Below, piece after piece: positions 57,590-64,000 of a stretch of 64,000 bases of DNA. The translations under genes and the position numbers were made by a program. The notes under the pieces are model-generated. The model saw nothing but the letters and a program-made list of their open reading frames with translations. It made no database searches and was not told the DNA's origin. How positions within the stretch are numbered: the stretch's first letter is position 1; each line of letters starts with the position of its first letter. This stretch comes from Orthonyx spaldingii (taxonomy: Eukaryota; Chordata; Aves; Passeriformes; Orthonychidae), in NCBI GenBank assembly GCA_013397795.1, contig VZTJ01004744.1:993649-1057648 (forward strand). Reading direction: 5' to 3'.

Positions 57590-58080
57590 CGTGGAGTGGT
57601 CTGGGTTGAATCTTTCAAGCTCATCATGTTCCAAAACCCCTGCAGAGGCACCTTGCAGGGTGCTCCAAGCCCTGTCCAGCCTGGACACTTCCAGGGATGG
57701 GGCAGCCACAGCTTCTTCTGTGCCAGGGCCTCCCCACCCTCACAGGGAACAATTCCTTCCCAATATCCCATCTAACCCCACCTTCCAGCAGTGGGAAGCC
57801 GTTCCCCCTTGTCCTGTCACTCCATGCCCTTGCCCAAAGTCCCTCTCAACCTCTCTTGGAGCCCCTTTAGGCTCTGGAAGGAGCTCTAAGTTCTTCCTGA
57901 AGCTTCTCTTCTCCAGGCTGAACAATCCCAATTCTCTCAGCCTTTCCCTATAGGATGGGTGTTCCTTCCCTCTGATCATCTTCCTGGCTCTCCCCTGGAC
58001 TTGCTCCCAAAGTCCTGGCCTGTCCCCCTTATCCCAGCTTGTTTTCCTGCTGCTCCACAGGGTTTGATGCCTCTCCCTGA
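57590..58080 (-). mobile_element. CR1 LINE 3'-end fragment, one of two longest (about 490 bp)
   Basis: Antisense landmarks in order: GTGGTCTGGGTTG, TGCTCCAAGCCCTGTCCAGC, CTTCCAGGGATGGGGCAGCC, GCCAGGGCCTCCCCACCC, CTTCCCAATATCCCATCTAA, CTTGCCCAAAGTCCC, CTTCTCTTCTCCAGGCTGAA, TCTCTCAGCC, TCTGATCATCTTCCTGGC and CCCCTGGACTTGCTCCC. It is the same type as the plus-strand copy at 53.3 kb and lies opposite to it. 5' end truncated at about 58080. Confidence 0.96.
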
Positions 58081-58082
58081 TG

Positions 58083-58200
58083 CACTGGTTCAGGTAATTA
58101 GATAACTGCTGCCAACACACGCGTTCATTTAATAAGTCAGCTAATTGGTATTGACCAACGCGTGGCAGGCACTTTGTCACGTGCCAATTAGCAGTGCCCG
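58083..58200. promoter_or_regulatory. Interleaved inverted repeats with homeodomain sites and E-box (candidate enhancer)
   Basis: Two inverted pairs interleave: CACGCGTT (58118-58125) with AACGCGTG (58157-58164), and GCTAATTGG (58140-58148) with CCAATTAGC (58184-58192). CACGTG lies at 58178-58183, and GGTAATTAGATAAC precedes the block at about 58093. Several CpGs persist. The block begins immediately next to the CR1 5' edge. Confidence 0.4.
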
Positions 58201-61200
58201 AGAGCTGCTCCAAGGGCCTGGTGGTTAGACCTGCGAGTGGGGATCCAAGGAAATGCCCAGGCAGGACCTGGCAGGGGTGGGATGAGCACAGGGGTGTGTC
58301 AGGCCCTGAGAATCAGCCCTGTGATCATTCAGGGCTCGCTTGGGATGGATTAACGCGGTCGGTTTGAGCTGTGCCACCAGGGGTGTGGGAGGTGGGATGG
58401 AACAGTTGGATGCACGAGGCAGGGTTAGGGCAGACCAAACAGGATCATGGCTGTGGAGGAGAGTCCTTGGAGTTCAGCTGCAGAGCTTATGCTGAGCACA
58501 GAAAAGGGATAAAAGGCCAGCCACAGCTGCTGTTGTTCCCCTGGGATGCTCTGTGCATCCTCCCCTTGCAGCCCCATTTCACCCAGTGCACCCAGAAAAA
58601 GTCGGTGTTAGCCCTTCCCCATTTATTCCTTCCCCAGAAATGTACTGCAAAACGCTCTCCTTTCCCTACTTTGTCTTCTGCTGTGCCAGCAGCTGCTCGG
58701 ATGCTCTCGTTCGGCTGGAGTGGTTTATTTATTGCCACCATTAATTAATTTCGTTTGGGGAGGAAGGACACATCCTCTGGGATTGTCTGTGTGCTGGAGA
58801 CCATTACTGCATTGGTGTCACAAAAGTCCCTGGCTGCTCCTGGCCTGGCACAATTAATCAAGTGGCGCCACTCAGGCCCCTGGATAACGAGGCTGGCCCT
58901 GGGATCTTTCCCCAAGAAGGAGCCCAGGCATTGCATGGAAAAGGCCCCCATATTTCTCCACATGGTACTCAGGAGTTCCTCCTCCCTCCCAGCCCACAGT
59001 GGGAGCTCCTGCCTCTGCCTTCTGCAGTGGGATGGGCTGAGAGCTGAGCTGAAAAGCCAAAGCAGAAGTTTGTGATGGTCCCTCCTGACCTGGCCCAAAT
59101 TCATCCTGTTATAAACGGTCAGTTCGGGGTTGGCTTTGGTGTGTTGGAGTTGTTGGAATCGTTGGTGAGTGCTCACAATCCATTTTGAAAGAGAACAGCC
59201 CTCGCCTGCTCCAAGCTGTGCCCCTGTCTTGGCACCTGCAGCCAGTCCTGGAGCACCACAGGAAGCGTGAGGGAGCAGGAGCTGGTTGGGTTTATGAGCT
59301 ACCAGGAGCACATTTCTCAGAAATACAGTGACCTAATCTCACTCCTATTGATTTTGAGCTATATTTATACACACACACGGGGACAGACAAGCGCTGCTGA
59401 AAATACGAAATCCTGTACTCCTGGAAGGGCAAAAATTGTTTCCTCCAGGTTTGTTTTCAAGCCTAAGGAAACAAAGGAGCAGGCAGAGAGGCTGACCCAG
59501 TTCCTGGTGGGTCTGTGAGCTGGGTCCCTGTTCCCAGCCCCTGCCAGCTCTCAGGAGTATGGTCCAGGCTGTATTTTAAGGAGGTGCTCCTTGCCAATCC
59601 CAAAGGTATCCAGCTGCCCAAAAGCATCACTTTCTGTTATTCCTGCCTCCCACCCTGGAATATGCAAATTGGGAAGGGAAAAAGCCCCAGCAAATCAGGC
59701 AGAGCAGTTTATCTGCCAGGCCAGCTCTCTCCCAGATAAAGGAACAAACAGAGTTTGTCTCGTGGTCAGGGTGACACTTTGCCACAAAAGAAGAGCAGGG
59801 AGAAGTTAATTAAACTCTGAAGAAGCCATTTATTAGGAAAGGGAAGTAAGACATGGCTTTTCTTCAATACTGCAGGAGGGTTCATTACAGAGCAAAGCCG
59901 TCCTTTGGCAGTTAATAAAGTGTTTTCTCCCACCTGGCTGCGAGGGGTGGCTGACGGAGGGCCCGTGGCTCCTTTCAATGGGCACTTTGCCAAGGTGTCC
60001 GTGGCCCATTGGCTGAAAGGGGTGAGAAAACAGCTGCTTCTGAAAACCAGAGAGCTTGGCAGGGCTGTAAACAAAGGCAGAGCCTTTTGTGGAGCATTTT
60101 CCATTTGCTGTTTCCATCTCCAGTGCTCCCATGCTCCGTTCTGCTGGACATGCTGGTGGCACGTTCTGTCACTGGGAAAAAAGGGTTTTTCTCCATTCAT
60201 CCCTCCAGTGAGAGAACAGAAACCTTCATCAGGGACAGCCTTTTCCTGCTGAGACCTGACACTTTAAAGACTTCATTGCCACTGGATATATTTTTCAAAA
60301 CAAAAAAAAAAAACCTCAACCAAACCTGATTTTAGATGACAAAGCCCCAGCAGCTCTAAAGCCCCAGAACCTCCATGCTGGGAAACCCTTTAAATCCTGA
60401 GTCTCTGTTTGCTCCCAGCTGCACTGGATTTACCCTGGTAACTCCCTCCCCTGGGGTGGGAAACTAAAACCTCTTGTTTTCCCCAGGCTCTGAAATCACT
60501 CACTTCTACAGAGTTGCTGGTAAACACCACAGTTATAACTCCAGAGGAGAATTTACAAGGAATTTGAAAAGACTGCTTGTTTTAGAGAGGCTATTTCTCA
60601 TTTCAGCTTGTGTTAGCTATGGTAAAATTCAACAACCTTATTGTCTATAAAGCCTCTGTGCATGGTGGTAGATGTGATTTTGTCACCTGCACCCTCTACC
60701 CTGTGGAGCTTTGAGAAGATGCTTTTGCACTTAGTGACAATTTAAAATTGACAGGCCTTTTATTGTGCCTCAGTCCCCTGAATTTGGGGAGTCCAGGTGG
60801 GTCTGGGAGAAAATAAAAAATAAAAAAAAACAACATTGGATGTCAATGCTTAGTTAATACCAAAGAGATTAAAACACAGCCAACCTCCAAGAGCGGGAAA
60901 AGGACCTTATGATATTTAGTGAGCAGATAATAAAACAGCAGATGAAATTCAAGGCTGCTAAATGAAAAACAATGCACAGGGGGGGAAATCATTGGGCTCT
61001 GAACTGGCTGTTACTGCCCAGGAAGGAGATCTGCGAGTTGTGCTGGAAATACCGATCAAAATGACACTTCTGGTCCATAGTAGTCCAAAAAAACCAAGGA
61101 GGTGAGAGAGGCCTGAATGGGGAATGTTGCTGTGCTGCTTAATGAATGTCTGGTATCTCCTGCCTTGAGTGAGTGGTGAGCAGCCCACAAAAAATGGATG

Positions 61201-61336
61201 GGAAGAAGCCTGGAAAATTATCCACAGAAGGCAGGGATTGATAAAGGCAGGGCCAGGCACGACATCGTTTGTGCTGTAAAGCTGGAGAATTAATCAGCAA
61301 TGATGGCTTAGTTCAAGAAACACTTGGAGTCAGGAG
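58201..61336. other. Non-coding DNA, no gene seen
   Basis: CCACCAGGGG near 58375 partly resembles a CTCF core but lacks the full site. An AT-rich ATTAATTAATTTCG stretch is at about 58738. A short CA run is near 59372, an A-run near 60301 and another A-rich patch at about 60815-60832. Both-strand frames at 58745-59311 and 59766-60200 have no recognisable domain. Confidence 0.5.
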
Positions 61337-61462
61337 TATCCCAGAATGGTTTGGGGTGGAAGGAACCTTAGACATCATCCAATTCCAGCCCCCTGCCACG
61401 GGCAGGGACACTTTCCACAAGACCAGGTTGCTCCAAGCCCCGTCCAACCTGGCCTGGGACAC
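61337..61462 (-). mobile_element. CR1 LINE 3'-end fragment
   Basis: Antisense: CCAGAATGGTTTGGGGTGG, AAGGAACCTTAGACATCATC, CCCTGCCACGGGCAGGGACA, GACCAGGTTGCTCCAAGCCC, GTCCAACCTGGCCTGGGAC. About 125 bp, well preserved, truncated. Confidence 0.94.
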
Positions 61463-61574
61463 TTCACTTGATGAACTTCATGAGGTTCACACAGGCTCCA
61501 CCCTTCCCTCTGGATGCCATCCCTTGTGTTCTAGGTACAGGGAAGATCCAGAGAACTTCCAAGCAGTGAAGAAA

Positions 61575-61690
61575 AACTCTTTACCCAGCAGCAGTTAAAA
61601 AGTAGGACTCATTGCCACAGGAGATTTTAGGCACTGGAAGCTTACCTGGGTTTTGGAAAGCAGTTAGATATTTTCACAGGGAGGGAAAAA
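61575..61690 (+). mobile_element. Probable older CR1-type fragment
   Basis: GGACTCATTGCCACAGGAG followed by an aagcttacctgggttt-type block and CAGTTAGATATTTTCACAGG resembles the 3' part of older sauropsid CR1 subfamilies, which carry an 'actcattgccacagga ... gggttcaaaaa ... gattagataa ttcatgga' pattern. The match is from memory of the family and is diverged. Confidence 0.45.
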
Positions 61691-63530
61691 AAGGGATGAA
61701 ATTGTTGTTTCTCCCCATCCTGTTGCAGAGCAGTTGGTGTGAGAAGACAAAGGGAGCTTTGCCAGAGGCTCACTAGGACCTGCCTCGTGTCCCATCCAGC
61801 TGGTGGCTTGGAATCTCTGCCTTTTCCACCTCCACCCAGACCTGCTGAGCTGCTTCCTAAGGATTCTGAGTGGACTGGAACAGCCGCTGGAACAGCCTTG
61901 TTAGCCAGCCATGGAATCCCACTCATTATTTTTACTGTGAGTGTTTAAACCGTGTGCTGGAGGCGCTTGTGGTGGTTTCCCTCTCTTGCAAATCCATCTG
62001 GAGAACCCCTCAGCCTGCTTGCCCTCTCCCCAGGGGATTTGTGGGATCTGGGTCTTGTTCCCCACCACAGAGGGAACCAGCCAGGCTTTTGCAGGCACCT
62101 CAGAGCTGGGAGGTGATGCTTCATTCCTCAGCAGAGCCCGGCTGCCGGAAATAATCTGCCCAAGGGTCCCCTTTATGGCTGGGCAGAGAGGCTGAAATTC
62201 ACAGCCACCACTTACCAAAGAATAATGAAACCTTTCCTGAGATGGCAATAAATATCCCCTGCCATGACAACACTCACCAGAGCCTCTTCGATCCAGGGAA
62301 ATGCTTTAAAACGCAGCAAAGTGGGATTTTATTTTTTTTTAATGCCTCTCTACTTGCTGGTTGCAGCTGCCCTGGCTGTTCCCAGTCAGGGTGAGGGGAG
62401 AGTGGATGGGGCTTGTAGCTCCCTGGGGAGCTCCAACACTGGCCCAAGTGGCCCTGTAAGGCAGAGGATGACTGAGGAAAACTCCTTCTCCCCAGGCTGA
62501 TGGAAAGGGAGAGGTTTGCAGCTGCTGTCCCTTAAAAGGGGTTTGTTCTGGTCCAGAGCAGCCCTTTCCCACCGTGAGGAGGTGATGGCACGAAATACGG
62601 GGTGCTCTCGACACAGCCAGCTTGGCTCCTTTCCCCCAGCACAGCTTCCCAGCAGTGGGGGTGCTCAGCGTGGCCTCTTGGTGCTGGGCTGATGCAGATT
62701 GTGAAGAAAAGCCATCAGCTGGGGCAAAAATTCTCTCTCAGGGTCTCTGGGCCCAGCCAAGTGTGGTCGAGTTCTCCTCAGGCAGCAGCAGCTCTGGCTG
62801 TTAGTGGCTGCAAACCCGTTTGTGCTGGTTTGTGCTGGTTTGGTTTCCCCAAAGGGACTGGGCTCCCCTCACTCCACAAAACCAGAATTTGCCACAGGCA
62901 GGAGAATGCTCCACGCCAGGGACTCACCCTGCCTCTCCTGCTCTGAGGAAAACCAGCCTGGAGCCCAGATGTGGTGGCTACACCCGGTGCCTCGTGCACA
63001 GGGGGAATCCAGGAGGAGATGGGGATGTGGCAGCACAGGGCTGGGGGGTTTTGCTACCTCTGATCCGGGTGAGAGCCCAGGGACAGCTACCCAAGGGAAG
63101 AAATGCTCTCAGCAGCCCTGGCCACAGAGGGAAAAGCAGGGGTTTGGTGGAAGAGCTGATGGTGGGGAAAGCGTGGGGAAGTGACAGATTTTTCAAACCC
63201 AGCCCGTGAATCAGTCTCGTGGCTGTGGTCACTGTGAAACGGAGCGGCAGAAATGAGGTGGGTTTGGATCTGCAGTGGGTTTGGATCTGCAGTGGGAACA
63301 AACAGCAAGGAGAAACGGGAGACATCAGATGGCAGCAAGCAGCAGAGAAGATTGACTTAATGGGATCAGCCCTCATTTTGTTCTTATTATCAGCACCTTG
63401 GGAGTGCAGCTTCCCTTAATTAATTCCTTTGGTCTCTCACACGTGCAGCTGAGGCCTGTGTCCCATCAGGGGCTGCCTGGGTCAGGGCAGGCAGGGAAGC
63501 ACCGAGGTCCCTGTGATTCTGTCAGGGCCA
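61691..63530. other. Non-coding DNA, no gene seen
   Basis: GC-moderate unique sequence. At about 63260-63297 a GGGTTTGGATCTGCAGTG word is repeated in tandem. Both-strand frames at 62800-63376 are chance. Confidence 0.5.
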
Positions 63531-63610
63531 GAATCCCAGAATTTGGGTTGGAAGGGACATTAAAGCTCATCTCATTCCCACCTACCACTAGGCCAGGTTG
63601 TTCAGAAGAG
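63531..63610 (-). mobile_element. CR1 LINE 3'-terminal scrap
   Basis: Antisense: GAATCCCAGAATTTGGGTTG, GAAGGGACATTAAAGCTCATC and a CACTAGGCCAGGTTGTTCAG block. The copy ends soon after; a later TTCTTCTTAATCC-like piece may be a diverged continuation. Confidence 0.9.
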
Positions 63611-63865
63611 TTCTTCTTAATCCAGGTTGGGAGAGAGTGGCTTTTTCCACAAGACACCTGGGGAAGATTCCAAAATCAGCATCTATTTTAAATGCATTCG
63701 ATTGTGATGTAGAATTCTCTTGCTGGCTGCATAACTGGGCTGAAACACAGCCAGACCTGGCTCTTCCTTCTCCTGCCATGGTGTGGCCACCAATTCACTG
63801 CCTGGTGGGGGAAAGTGTTTCCCTCAGTCTCCCTTTGATGGTTCACTGGGTTTTTAATGTGGAGT
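63611..63865. other. Non-coding DNA
   Basis: Unique sequence between the last CR1 scrap and the terminal purine repeat; no gene seen. Confidence 0.45.
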
Positions 63866-64000
63866 GGAAAGAAGGAAAGAAAGAGAGAAAGAAAGGAAAG
63901 AAAGAGAAAGAAGGAAAGAAAGGGAGAAAGAGAAAGAAGGAAAGAGGGAAAGAAGGAAAGAAAGAATGAAAGAGAAAGGAGAGAAAGGAAAGAAAGAAGG
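63866..64000 (+). repeat. GA-rich purine microsatellite, runs off window
   Basis: 135 bases of A and G only, except one T at 63967, made of interleaved GAAA, GGAAA and GAGAAA units. It continues past the window edge. Purine-pure tracts of this kind can form triplex (H-DNA) structures. The lysine/glutamate-rich frame through it is an artefact. Confidence 0.97.

Noticed and set aside
58376..58386. CCACCAGGGGTG as a CTCF site
   Set aside because: Lacks the GGCGC half of the core; partial matches are frequent.
63598..63969. Lysine-rich plus-strand frame at the window end
   Set aside because: Its tail is the GA microsatellite and its start is CR1 flank; not a protein.
1..64000. tRNA genes or tRNA-derived SINEs
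   Set aside because: No A-box/B-box pair with cloverleaf arms was spotted on either strand; tRNAscan-SE would be decisive.

Overview
The window looks like non-coding DNA from a bird. The organism call rests on about a dozen truncated copies of the CR1 LINE 3' end, the dominant avian retroposon, and on one short solo LTR. No SINE, bacterial operon or ribosome-binding-site organisation is seen. Many copies carry the typical avian CR1 end (a sense-strand GATGATCTTTAAGGTCCCTTCCAACC-like block shortly before a TTCTATGA-type tail, recognised in degenerate form). A passerine is possible but not proven from this sequence. I found no protein-coding exon, tRNA, rRNA or known ncRNA that I can support. 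The open reading frames have the composition and both-strand overlap expected of chance frames in GC-moderate vertebrate DNA, or they are antisense readings of CR1 and simple repeats. The window is therefore best read as a gene desert or the inside of a very long intron.

Layout. From 1 to about 23.4 kb there is no CR1. This part holds unique sequence with AT-rich, homeodomain-motif-rich islands (about 2.06-2.2, 3.66-3.81, 5.6-5.95, 6.44-6.6, 9.42-9.66, 12.5-12.74, 16.4-16.5, 18.84-19.07, 19.59-19.76, 20.2-20.64 kb) separated by GC-richer DNA. A 12-bp minisatellite at 10.58 kb runs into a 136-base assembly gap. From 23.4 to 44 kb only two small CR1 scraps occur. Further candidate regulatory islands lie at 26.2, 26.7, 27.1, 28.4, 32.3-32.6, 36.2, 38.5, 40.5, 41.9 and 43.5-44.0 kb, and a triple GC-box tandem repeat with an E-box lies at 33.8 kb. 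From 44 to 63.6 kb CR1 fragments become dense (ten pieces, both strands). A 263-bp solo LTR sits at 48.1 kb, and two long inverted CR1 copies flank about 3.9 kb at 53.3-58.1 kb. One strong motif island lies at 58.1 kb directly beside a CR1 edge. The window ends inside an almost pure purine (GA) microsatellite that continues past base 64000.

How it may work: many islands combine TAATTA-type, GATA, SOX, FOX, POU or C/EBP-like words and small perfect palindromes. This resembles conserved non-coding enhancers around developmental transcription-factor genes. It is an inference from motif texture only. Conservation was not tested, no target gene is visible, and the island boundaries are judged by eye.
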